Assembly (NCBI GenBank): GCA_019137255.1
Contig: WPDH01000155.1
Coordinates: forward strand, 1 to 64,000
Source of the DNA: Corinectria fuckeliana
Taxonomy: Eukaryota > Ascomycota > Sordariomycetes > Hypocreales > Nectriaceae
Length of the DNA: 64,000 nucleotides
Direction of reading: 5' to 3'
In this document: positions 47,422 to 58,918 of the stretch, in pieces
Layout: the number at the start of each line of letters is the position of its first letter
Position numbering within the stretch: the stretch's first letter is position 1
Program-made: the position numbers and the translations under genes
The notes under the pieces: generated by a model
Database searches by the model: none
Told to the model about the DNA's origin: nothing
The model's input: only the letters and a program-made list of their open reading frames with translations

Positions 47422-49233
47422 TCAGTAACCGCTCTGCTCCCGGCGCTTTCCTGCCTCCCCGTCGCCATCCTCGTCCTTTTTGGACGACGCAGCCGCCTGA
47501 CCCGCCTCCTTGATACCCTGCTCGTCGCCGCGCAGCTTGGCGAAATAGGCCTTGATGTCCTCGGCGCCGATGGCTTCGCCGCTGTCGGCGAACTGCTGGA
47601 AGAAGGGCTTGAGGCGCTCCTTGAGGTGGTTGTAGGCCATGACGCCCTCGATGGCCTTGACGCGGTCGACGTTGCGAAGGGCGCTCTCGCCGCGCTCCAG
47701 GAGACTACCGCTGCCATGGGTAGAGCCGCCGTGCTGCGAGGCACCCTCCTCGGACATGGGCGGCTCGTAGACATCCTCCTCCTCCGTCAGTTGCTGGTGG
47801 GGATGCAGGCTGGAGAAGCACGTGGAGCAGCGGCAGAACTTGTCCCTGAAGTCCTCCTTGAAGAAGAGGGAGAACTGGCCCTTGGGGGTGGGCGGGAGGT
47901 TGCGGAGCTTGCAGTCAAGCCCGGGGGCCTTGGTGGACGGTGAGGCGTCCTCGGAGGCAGTCTCGCTCTTTACACGCTTGGCCTCCGTGGTTTCCACATC
48001 ATCGTCTTCGGCCTTGCGCTTGCGCGACAGCGAGTCTGCCTCCTCTACCCTGTCCGCTGGCTTAATCTCAGAAGCAGCAGACGCAGCGTCAGTGGTAGAT
48101 TTAGCCTTAGCAGGAGACTTAGCGCTGGCAGGAGGCTTGGCCTGGTCGGCAAACACAGCAGGGAGAAACCCAGAGGTGCCAGCATAACGCTTCACCCAGG
48201 GGTTTGCCTCAACACACTTGTAACACAAGAAGCCCTCGAAATCATCCTCCTCGGGGAACCCTGGGGGCATGGGCACCTCGTCGTCATCTTCGTCACCAAC
48301 CAGGGCTAGCTCTTCGGCCGGCGGTTCTTCCGCTGGCCTCTCGTCGGATGGCTCGTTGGTGGTCTCTTGCTGACCCTCATTACCCTCAGAAATAGTAGTC
48401 AGCTTCTTCACACCATCGGCTCCTCCCTTGGACACTTTATCCTGCTTCTTCTCCATCTTCTCGAACCAGTTAGGCCCCATACCTACCAAGCAGCCTGGAT
48501 GGTACCAGTCCTCGCCACATCCACCTGTCTCCTGTGTGCCGAGACCAAGACACTGAAACATGGTGCCCTTCTGTTGAAAGGGGTCGTAATCGCATTCGCA
48601 ACCACAAAATCGGTTACGGAAGTTATGGTTGTATTTGTTGTTCGCATCGGGCTCCTCAGAGTGCACCCCGCCACGGGTATTTGTGGTCTCGTTGGTGCGC
48701 AGCGCACATGGACTCGTCGATGGGATCCGGGTAGTGCCGCAGTCGCACGTGAAGTTTCTCTTTTGGAAGATCTCGACGAGGGTGTGCTCGCCGTGGCACT
48801 GGACGGAGCAGGCGTAGCAAACACCGGCGGGGGTCCAGTCATCGCCAGCTTTTGCGGGTGGGGGGTTGCAAGTCAAACAGGCAAAGACGTTTTGTCGCAA
48901 GGGTCCGAGGATCTTGGTGCAGTGCTCGATGCTCTAGGATGAAGTATCAGTGCTTGGTCGATAGAGGTACGGGTGTGGTGATGGGCGGGCGTACGTAGGG
49001 GAGAGCTTCGCGAGCATCGGCCTCGAGGAGTTCTTGGCTGCGGATGAACCTAATCGTAGTCAGAAGGCGCAGTCGTATCGCGTGGAGATGGGCCTAGTTT
49101 CTTACTCGGCTGCCGTCTGGGAGGTATTTGAGGTTTGCGACTTGCCGGAGAAGCTGTCCTTGCGCGCAGGGTCGGCTTGCGCGGGCCGGTCCACGGCCGG
49201 AGCGGGCGCTGAAGCGGCGGCGTCCATCGACAT
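47422..49233 (-). CDS. UBR-box/PHD protein, UBR7/Mlo2-like putative E3 ubiquitin ligase
   Basis: Three exons (49233-49106, 49049-48995, 48933-47422) give about 564 residues. After a 45-residue disordered start, residues about 68-135 form a UBR-type zinc finger with regularly spaced Cys/His (NVFACLTC, CYACSVQCHGEH, FTCDCGTTR). A PHD-like finger follows (FCGCECDYDPF ... CGEDWYHPGCLVGM ... FLCYKCVEANPW), interrupted by an acidic Lys/Glu-rich linker. A third conserved block (FSLFFKEDFRDKFCRCSTC) lies near residues 415-435. This order matches human UBR7 and fission yeast Mlo2. UBR boxes recognise N-degrons or histone tails; UBR7 is reported to ubiquitinate histone H2B, so a nuclear role is likely. 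A bipartite basic stretch (RKRKAEDDD) supports nuclear entry. It diverges from mcm2. Confidence 0.88.
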
Positions 49234-49838
49234 GGTGGAACGGGAATTGGGTTGAGGATGAGGATGGAGGTTGAGAGCAACTTGTGGCGCGCGATAAAAC
49301 CGACGATGAAATGGCGAGGTGCCGATGAAGAGGAATCAAGACAAGGCCCACGCTGTCGCAAGTGAAGATGATGGCAGAGTGAAATGAGGAGAGTCAGTTA
49401 CCCGTCTACCTACTGGGTAGATACGATAAGAGGCGCGAGCATGAGGAGACAGAATAAGGTGGACACTGTGTGGCGCCGTGCCTTGATGAAGCGTGGCTAG
49501 TATTTTGTCTGGGCTGGAAGCTGAAGGTACGTCAATGGGTCCACTACGAAGTACTGAGCGGTCCTTTACTGGCCTGACAACCCACTTTACGCGTCAATTT
49601 AGCGTCTTCAATTTACGCGCTGGGATCGCGTCGACACGCGAAATTGCTCTCTCTCTCATCCCTCCCGCGTCCACTTTCGTCTCTCATTCTCCCTGGCCTC
49701 TTTTTGACGACGACACCAAACAACCCCTCCATCCGCATCCCCTTGTCCCCAACGCCTTGTCAGTTCCTACCTCGATCAGTACGCAGTACAGCGTCACACT
49801 TATCCTGGGCCTCAATCTGTCGATAGGGACGCACAATC
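49234..49838. promoter_or_regulatory. Divergent promoter of UBR7-like gene and mcm2
   Basis: About 0.6 kb separates the two start codons. The mcm2-proximal half contains three ACGCG elements (listed separately) and a C/T-rich stretch just before the mcm2 ATG. No open frame here is credible. Confidence 0.6.
49589..49640. promoter_or_regulatory. MBF/MCB-type ACGCG cluster upstream of mcm2
   Basis: A perfect MluI cell-cycle box ACGCGT (49589-49594) is followed by ACGCG at 49615-49619 and by ACGCGAAA at 49636-49643, about 200-250 bp before the mcm2 start. MBF (Swi6 with an Mbp1/Res-type subunit) binds ACGCG and drives G1/S transcription of replication genes in yeasts, and MCM genes are known targets of this kind of control. 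Confidence 0.55.
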
Positions 49839-52564
49839 ATGAGGTGAGTTCAGCCCCAGCAGCCCCTTGTGCTTCTTCTGTACTCGTTGCTAACCGCCAC
49901 CAGTTCCCCGCTGCGAGACAACCCAGCGTCTGCCAACCGTCAATCCGGCGCTCCGTCAAGTCGCAAGCGATCGCGCACAGGCGGCGATGATGGCACCTCG
50001 TCGGTCGGCCTAGGCTCGAGCCCTATGCCCTCCTCGCCCCCCGGCGAGTTTAACATCGCCCACGGCGGCGACGATGACGATGATATTGAGGAAGAAGGCC
50101 AGATCCAGGACGACCTTGACGAACTTGACGAGATGGCCGAGGACGACGTCGACCTGTTCCGCGAGGGCTTCGAGGCCGATTACGGAGACCGCGAAGGCGA
50201 TACCTACGAAGGCATTGACCTCGACGAGGCCGACTACGCCGACATGGATCTCGGTGCCCGACGACAGCTAGAGTCCCAGCTCAACCGCAGAGATCGGGAG
50301 GTGGCTCGTCGGCAACGAATCCCGGCCGCCTTCCTGCCCGGCGACGATGATGAGGGCGATATCGATCTGACTGCCCAACCCCGCCGCCGACGCCACCATT
50401 ACGACGAGGACCCTGACGATGTCATGGACACGGATATCATGGCCGAGGAACTGTCGCTAGAAGCCCTCGGCGACGTCAAGGCTGCCAGCTTAACCGAGTG
50501 GGTGTCGCAACCATCAGTCCAGCGAACCATCAAGCGGGAATTCAAAGCCTTCCTCACCTCGTACACCGACGCATCTGGATCGTCCGTCTACGGGAACCGT
50601 ATTCGAACCCTCGGTGAGATCAACGCCGAGTCCCTCGAGGTATCGTACGAGCACCTCTCAGAAAGCAAGGCCATTCTTGCCTACTTCTTAGCAAACGCCC
50701 CCGCCGAGATGCTCAAGCTCTTTGACGATGTCGCCATGGATGTCGTCCTCCTCCATTACCCCGATTACGAGCGAATTCACTCGGAGATTCACGTCCGTAT
50801 TTTCGACCTGCCCGTTCATTACACCCTGCGCCAGCTCCGCCAGTCCCACTTGAACTGCCTGGTGCGGGTTAGCGGTGTCGTCACTCGACGATCTGGCGTC
50901 TTCCCGCAGCTCAAATACGTCAAGTTTGACTGCTCCAAGTGCGGCGTGACTCTGGGACCCTTCCAACAAGAGTCCAACGTCGAGGTCAAGATCAGCTACT
51001 GCCAGAGCTGCCAGTCTCGGGGCCCCTTCACCCTCAACTCGGAGAAGACGGTCTACCGCAACTACCAGAAGCTCACTCTCCAAGAGTCGCCCGGCACTGT
51101 TCCCGCTGGCCGATTGCCTCGGCACCGAGAGGTCATTCTTCTCTGGGATCTAATTGACAAGGCCAAACCTGGGGAGGAGATGGAGGTGACAGGAATCTAC
51201 CGCAACAACTACGATGCTCAGCTCAACAACCGTAACGGCTTCCCAGTCTTTGCCACCATTCTCGAGGCCAACAATGTCGTCAAGTCCCATGATCAGCTGG
51301 CCGGTTTCCGGATGACGGAGGAAGATGAGCACGAGATTCGCAAGCTGTCCCGAGACCCCAACATTATAGACAGAATCATCAACTCGATTGCCCCCAGCAT
51401 CTACGGGCACACTGACATCAAAACGGCTGTAGCCCTGTCCCTCCTCGGCGGAGTGTCAAAGGTCACCAAGGGTATGCATCATCTACGAGGAGATATCAAT
51501 GTGCTCCTTCTCGGTGACCCAGGCACAGCCAAATCTCAAGTGCTCAAGTACGTTGAGAAGACGGCGCATCGTGCTGTGTTTGCCACCGGCCAGGGTGCCA
51601 GTGCTGTCGGTCTGACAGCCAGCGTCCGTCGAGACCCGCTCACGAGCGAGTGGACGCTGGAAGGAGGTGCTTTGGTGCTTGCCGACCGAGGAACCTGTCT
51701 GATCGACGAGTTTGACAAGATGAACGATCAAGACCGAACGTCGATCCACGAAGCCATGGAGCAGCAGACCATCTCCATCTCCAAGGCTGGTATCGTTACG
51801 ACGCTGCAAGCTCGTTGTGGTGTTATTGCGGCAGCCAATCCCATCGGCGGTCGATACAACTCTACGATCCCTTTCTCCGCCAACGTAGAACTGACGGAGC
51901 CCATTCTGTCGCGTTTCGACATTCTCTGCGTCGTTCGTGACACGGTTGAGCCGGAGGAAGACGAGCGTCTCGCCCGGTTTATCGTGGGCTCACACAGCCG
52001 CAGCCACCCTTTGACCCAGCAGAATTCCATGGAGGTCGAGCACGATTCAGGGCAAGCGGAGACCCAGAACTCGTCATTGACGTCGATAAAGCATGAGGGC
52101 GAGATACCGCAGGGACTGCTGCGGAAATATATCCTATATGCCCGAGAGCGGTGCAGCCCGAAGCTGTACCACGTAGATGAAGACAAGATTGCCCGACTGT
52201 TTGCCGACATGAGACGGGAGTCTCTTGCTACAGGAGCCTATCCAATTACGGTACGTGGAGATTGATCTTGTGTAGCGTAACATGAGGTGTGCTAGCATAC
52301 TAACGGGACGAACAGGTCCGTCATCTGGAGGCCATCATCCGAATCGCCGAGGCGTTCTGCCGAATGCGACTATCGGAGTACTGCTCGACCCAGGATATTG
52401 ACCGAGCAATCGCGGTGACTGTGGACAGCTTTGTAGGCAGCCAGAAGGTGAGCTGCAAGAAGGCACTGGCGAGGGCGTTTGCCAAGTACACGCTTGCACG
52501 ACCAGGCGGCCAAAAGAGGAGCGGAGGTAACAGCCAGAGGCGCGCTACAGCGGTGATGGGCTGA
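49839..52564 (+). CDS. mcm2: DNA replication licensing factor MCM2
   Basis: Subunit of the hexameric MCM2-7 replicative helicase, loaded at origins in G1 and active in S phase in the nucleus. Three exons: a 5-nt first exon (49839-49843, ATGAG), 49904-52250 and 52316-52564, giving 866 residues. The N-terminus is acidic and disordered, with the Mcm2-specific EADYADMDLGARRQLE segment. A zinc-binding motif starts at Cys345 (CSKC ... CQSC). The AAA+ core has Walker A GDPGTAKSQ (539-547), Walker B LIDEFDKM (601-608) and the arginine finger SRFDIL (Arg672). The C-terminal winged-helix part crosses the last intron (ITVRHLEAIIRIAEAFCRMR). Similarity to MCM2 over MCM3-7 is clear from QESPGTVPAGRLPR and the C-terminus. 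Upstream ACGCG boxes suggest G1/S control. All catalytic residues are intact. Confidence 0.97.
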
Positions 52565-54430
52565 GCGGAAAAGGCTGTGGGTTGAAGCAGTTGCTTGGCC
52601 TTTCGATTTTGTCAGATCTTGCAGCTTTTCGTCATGTTTTACGAGCCGGGAATGGCGTGGCAGGGTTTTGGTTTTATTCGGTAATGATCTTTGGGGGCGG
52701 CGTGAGCGGAGGGTAATTCTTTGCTTTCGCAGCGATGATGGTCAAGACGGAGGGGTGAGGGATGAAGGATGAAGGACGAAGTGGTAGAAGTGTTTTGATG
52801 TAAGGGGGCGCTTGGTGACGAACGCAGACGGGAACAGGACTAGATCATTGGAACATGTTTTATGATGCTTATCCAGGAGTAGAAGGGCATTTTTATTTAT
52901 TCAGCTAGGTAGGGACACGGATGTGTGTATCATGGTACACTCTTAGGATCCCCCTCGCCACCAGACTCCTTATTGCCCCTTCTTTCGGCGGTCATGCCAA
53001 AAGGTCTTGGAAGCTGTCCATACAACCGGGACAACACTTTATCCTGTTTCTCTTGGTGAGAATGCTTCACACAATCTCGCAAACCGAACAGACCAAGTGC
53101 AAGAACAAGTGTTGCTTCTGTCAATGCCTCTAGATGACATGGGCAGGGATCTGGGGGACTCTTCGCCAGCGCGGAATTTTTACTACAACCCCTGCTTTTT
53201 AACTGGATGGACATGTTTGATAAAGTAACAGACACTCGAGACCAGCTTTTTCCTGGGCATTGCGTTGTTCAGGCGGAGTAAGCTTGTTCTTCTGCACTGT
53301 ATTGTTTATCTACTACCTACTAGGTGCCTTAACCCAGGTAGACAGACACGCTACAATCACAGCCCGCACAGCACGACTCGTTGCGATTGAGGGATAGGCA
53401 AAGCCTCGGTTTTATGTATCCGTCGGCGCCAAACCAATGGGTTGTAGGTGAGGCGCTACCTAGACAGTACGGGCAATGTCTTTGAACCGGCAGATGTATT
53501 TATTTTTCGTCAGTCCCCCTTGTGGTGTCGTCGGTCCCATGGCGCAGCCGCTGAGCACACTGTACCGGGACACAGCCCCTAATCTACGTAGCCCTGCGCA
53601 TTCTATCTTGGGAGAGCCTAAGATGGGACCAGTTCGAGTGGCTGATGATGCGGGAAGGATGAGACGGATCCTCCTGTTGTTCGTGTACTATTAAAAACCC
53701 ACAGCAGATTGATAGTAAGAATCCGAGAAGCCGCCGATGCCGACCCGGTTTTGGCGTGTGCTTGGAGATGTTTTAGTGTGATTCACTGCCTAGGTCTAGG
53801 TCGGTGCTTACCGCTGAGCCTTGTCGACAGAGAAGAGACAAGACGAACTGCCTTGGGTATCTACTAAGATTATTTGGAACTCAGCCTTGTTCTTGGAGTG
53901 ACCCACTCCAGTGATGATCGCTCGTCATCCCAACCCTCAGCCTCAACGGTATCGGGCCAATTGATTCCCTGGTTCATCCTTGTCTGAGGTCCCCGGACCC
54001 CAACTTTCGTCCCTGACATCTAATCATTGCCCGCGCCAGATGCTATTAAGCTACGAACAGCGAGCTGCAAGGCTGTCCTCACCTTGCTTTGCTTGCTCCC
54101 TTCCTGACACCTTGGCGTCGACTGGCTGCTTGCTTGTTTCATGATACGTTCCCCGGTCCTCAATTTGATTGATGCTGTGTTGCCCTCTCCTACTCCGTCT
54201 CGTCTGACCAGCCCTCCGTCTCACTCAACTCCGCCACGCCGTCGTCACACCTCAACCTCAACCTCTTCGCGAGCCTCGACCCAATCGAACTGATTCAGCG
54301 CTCGACTTCCGCCCGAGTGTGACGCACCGCACGTACCCTGTCGCATTGCCATGGGGCCATTGACCCCCATCTCCTCGCATCCGTCGTCTTTGTTAGAATC
54401 CCAAGCTCATACATAGCTTGCGCTCTCATC
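52565..54430. other. 1.9-kb intergenic region between mcm2 and the membrane protein gene
   Basis: It contains the mcm2 3' flank and a long C/T-rich leader before the ATG at 54431. No frame shows a protein signature. Confidence 0.6.
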
Positions 54431-57415
54431 ATGGCTGGGCCATTCGAGCTTCCTCTCAACCTCAACCACGTCGATTCTGCCTACGAGGGTCCAGATGCTG
54501 TCTCGGCCCTCTCCCCGTCGCCCTCGTCGGCCAATCCCTTCTCCCACGCCGTCTTTCGCAGCGCAAGCAGGAACAGCGGCTACCAGCCTATGCCCGACAG
54601 CGACGCCGGCCACGAGCTGTCGCACTTGGACGAGGCAGCCAGCAACTTCATCGCGGCCGACCCCGGCGGCGCAGGCCTCGGCATTTCCATGGTCCCCAGC
54701 TCGGCCCGCGTCCCCTTCAGGACGAGCCCGCCCGAGACTCCGCGCTCCCACCAAGGTCTCCTCGACAACGTCTCGTCCATCGGCTCGCCCGCCACGCAGC
54801 TGTCGCGCAATCCATCCCTGGGATATCCCCCGACGACCTATCTAAGCCCCGACGTCTCCCGCCCCACCGCCATGTCCCCGTCCCAAATCGGCCAGGAGGC
54901 CATCTGGACTCCCTCGATGCCTTCGTCCACCCGCCAGTCCCAGCGCGGTTTCGGTGACGATCCCACTAACCTCAAGAGTGTTCCAGTATCCAGGTCCACC
55001 TCTCGTGAATTGTATTCGACGAGCTACAGTTCGCTGGGCCAGGGCTCCGCCGGGTTCGACAACTCCGACCCGAGAGGCGACGTGCCAGAGGACGACTTCG
55101 ACGATGATGCCTTTTACAAAAAGTTCAGCGAGCCCCCGAGCAACTGCTGGTCTACGCAGGACATCCACCAGAAACGATCCAGCTGGCTCTCCATCACCAT
55201 CTACGTCCTGTCCGTCTACTCCACCGTTGCCAGCGGTATCTGGCTCATCACCGCCATCCTCCAGCCCAGATGGGGCATTCAGATCTCGTCCAAGCACGGC
55301 CTCTTGCCCTCCACGGCCACCACCCTGTCTGCCCTCCTGGCCAAGACGATTGAAATGTCCTTTGTCACCGTCTTCGTGTCCTTCCTCGGCCAGGTCCTCA
55401 CCCGGAGGGCGTTGATCCGGAAGGCCGGGGGCATGTCTCTCGCCGAGATGACGATGCGCAACTGGGTTATCCAGCCCGGATCCCTCGTCACCCATTTTGA
55501 GACGCTGCCCTCTTCCGCAATCACCCTGCTCGGCGTCTTGTCCCTCACGGCCACCTTCGCCGCCGCCTTCTACACCACCGCTTCGGATGCCATGGTCTCC
55601 CCCAAGCTCAAGTACGGCGACTGGGAGAGCAAGGAGTTGTTTGGCTATGTCCGCGCCTCTTACGCCAACTCGGAATACGTCGCCGCCGATTGCGCATACC
55701 TGTTCAATCTAGAAGACGATCCCTCCGCTACCGAGGCGTGTATGAACGTCCAGTTCGCGGGCCAGTCCTACCGAAACCTGCTCAACTTCATGTCCACGTG
55801 GACCGCCATCAACGACAACGGCACCATCATCGGGAACGACCTGAGGAAGCGGCCCTTGGGCAGCATGCTGCTGTACGACAACACCACCATGTACTCGGAG
55901 TGGATCGAGACGGAGCACGGCAACGTGACGGCCCAGTACGAACAGACGGGCAGGATCATCAACAACGTCACCCTCGCCATGCCTCATCCCGGCGTGTACG
56001 CTGCCGCGACATTGCCCGCCAACGGCATCCTTCAGCCCGACGATCTCTCCGGAGTTGGAGAGTATGCCGTTAGGGCCGGCGTCGTTTCTCCAGCTGTCAA
56101 CGTTCTTTGTGCCAACGCCGACGAGGACGAGCTGGCACCTCTAATCTACACCGAATGGCCCCACGCGCGCAACAACAAGACTGGTGTTGGTGATCAGGTC
56201 AAGGGATGGACCGGCTGGGAGGGCGACGTACCGCAGCCCGTCGACGAGAAGAACAAGCTAAACTATCTCAATCGAACCGACCTCGATGACATCTTCAAAT
56301 GGGGACCCGAATACGAGCGAAGACCCCCCGTCTTCCAGCTCGTAAGTTCCCCGTAACTGCTTGTCTTGTATCCTGTGCAGCATCGACTAACCACCTGCAG
56401 TACCCTTACGACTTCAACATCCTAAGCAATGCAACTGTAGTCGGATCGGACGCAATCTATACGTTGGGCAAGACGGCGAACTTCAGCAACTACACCCTGT
56501 GCCAGCTTCGGTCCTGGACGTCTCCCAACTGCTCTACCCAGTTCAACATTTCTGGAACTTCGGGTGCGAACATGAAGGCCCATTGCGAGGATCGCAACGA
56601 TGAAGACAGCTACCTGCGGTCATTCGATGCCGATCAGTCTTGGTCTGCGCCTTCGCTAGACTGGAGGGTATGATCTCGCCGCTCCGTGAAGCTCCCCAAT
56701 CCAAATCTAGCTCGTGCTGACAATCATCGTACAGTGGCTGGCTGATCAATGGCGGTTATCTATGGACTTGAACTCGGGACAAGGCAACGCCAACGCCTCC
56801 AACGCCCGCATCCTCACACAGCTGGGGCTCCAGGAGCCTAAGCTCCCGACGTCCCTGCCGTCCGTAGCCGAGGCTCTCGCCGTCTATGCCAGCTCTCTCG
56901 TCGTCATTGGCTCCATCGACACGCCTTTCCGCCACTACTGGGACTACGACGACCCCAACAACGTCGTTACCGGCGGGCCTGGGCACAAGCAGAACTTCAA
57001 CGCGTCCGTCATCACCCAGGAATACACGTCGGGCCATATCGACAGCTGGCAGAACCTGTTTTACGTCGTTCTCGTCATCGTGTTCGCCATCAACATGCTC
57101 TGTCTGTCCTACTTCATCATGCGCTCCGGCTTGGTGACGGACTACACCGAGCCGCAGAACCTCTTCGCCTTGGCCGTCAACAGTCCCCCCAGCGCGCAGC
57201 TCAACGGCAGCTGCGGCGGCGGGCCCGGGAAGCAACACCTCAAGGTGCCCTGGCGGGTCGCTTATGCGCACGGAGCAAATCATTATTTCTTCGAGGAGGC
57301 CGACGCGGGAGTGCCGAGCGAGCAGTTCGCCACCGAGACTGTGTGTACGGGGCGTGAGTTTGGGCCGAGGGATAGCAGCTATAAGCGGCTGAGCAACAGC
57401 CGGGGGTGGTTGTAG
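54431..57415 (+). CDS. Large fungal membrane protein of unknown function
   Basis: Three exons (54431-56341, 56401-56667, 56735-57415), all phase 0, give 952 residues. Residues 1-245 are Ser/Pro-rich, disordered and probably cytosolic, ending in an acidic patch. Three hydrophobic segments follow (about 253-276, 296-320 and 361-383). Then comes a luminal or extracellular region of roughly 450 residues with many N-glycosylation sequons and scattered cysteines, a last membrane segment (about 834-855, NLFYVVLVIVFAIN) and a cytosolic tail of about 95 residues. The architecture is seen in a fungal-specific family that, as I recall, some genome annotations have labelled 'MCM2-3-5 family protein'. The sequence has no MCM motif, so that name would be wrong. 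A surface or vacuolar membrane role is plausible; the function is unknown. Confidence 0.85.
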
Positions 57416-58878
57416 AAGGTGAGATTCTTGGTTACATGGTGATTGTGTTTGTACGACCATTTTGAAACGAGTATGTAGCAGGAGTTTTTCTTTGATGTTT
57501 CGGGTCAGGCTTGGGATGTTTGGCGCTTGGGGGTGTATATACCGGGAAAGCCCTAGACGATGTCCCAAGCGTACTAAAAAGATGGCTTCACAGAGACCTC
57601 TCGGGAGGTTAGGTTTAGATTTCCACTTCATACGCATCATGTCTCTTCTCTATACTATCAATATCCAATCAACCCATGGACGTAAAGGCGCCGCGTCCGA
57701 ATCCCAGTACGACCTTATTCTCCAGTCTCCAAGTTTACGCTTGCAGCCAAGATCAACCAGAAGTCCTCAACAGTGCTACCCGAGACCGAAGATGCTCTAA
57801 TAGCTTGCCTAATGACCTGACTACTCCACCTTTGTTAATAGCGAGACTAAAATGGGTAGGAGAAGATGAGGTGGAAGGTAATGTGGGCATGTGATATGCA
57901 GCTCGAGTAGATATAATATATACCTACCTTAAATAGCATGACTTAAGGTAAAAGGGAATCTAGAAAAATGTTGAAATAATCAAGTGAAATTAAAAGACGA
58001 AAAGGGGCGGAGGGGGCCATGTATTTATTACCAGATGATTGAACATTCTTCTCCATCTATTTGTACTTTATTGTAGATACGTACATGAATTATACCGGCC
58101 TTGGTTAAGTTAGTAACAACCCCGTCTTCAGAGGTGAGGGGCAAACATTGGAAGAACTGCGGATTTGAACCCCTCGACTCCGCCGCGGCATACGTTTAAC
58201 TCTTGGTCCATCTTCTGGACCCTTGAATCAGGAAGGGAAATTGATACCGATATTCTTGAGACTTGGACACACTCTGTGAGACAGAGCACTAGTTCTCTAC
58301 TGCGACTCATGGCTTTGGAGGCAGGGGCGTTAGGAGCGAGACTCTTAGCCATGAGGGCCTTGAGGATGAGGGTGTATGGTATCCGGATGTTCAAGTTGAG
58401 CATGTCAGAAACTAGAACGAGCGCGTAGTAAAAGTATTGACTAGTAAAGGCACTCGAGAGAGAGAGGCTAAACCTACGCTCATAAGAATGGGGACCCCCA
58501 AAGTGCTAATATTGTATGCCCCGTGTATTCTGGTAAATCTAAATAACGGGCTAAAAGGATTACCCGCATTGTTTATCTTGAATGATGCCTTCCACTGTAG
58601 CATCAACTAGACGCATCCTATTCACAGGCTAACGACGTAGTGTTCGGAGTTTATTGCAGTGCCGATGGACTTGCGGATCATCGCAGCATCATGAGCTGAA
58701 CCACAAGGCGGCTTTCAACAAGCGGTCTTGATGATGTTGCGGCACTTCGGGGGTGGTTGCACGGCGATTATCTCGGCGAGTCTCCCTATGGTGACCTCCC
58801 ACGGGGCACATGCTCCTCGGAAAGAATACAAGGCTACACGCACTCTGCATTGTAGGTTCAAGAGTATCATCACTTCCA

Positions 58879-58882
<4 letters not shown>

Positions 58883-58915
<33 letters not shown>
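58883..58915. repeat. CA microsatellite
   Basis: About 16 uninterrupted CA units. Confidence 0.95.

Positions 58916-58918
<3 letters not shown>

Noticed and set aside
58140..58200. Sequence resembling a tRNA T-arm on the minus strand (GGGTTCAAATCC)
   Set aside because: No acceptor, D or anticodon arms at the right distances.
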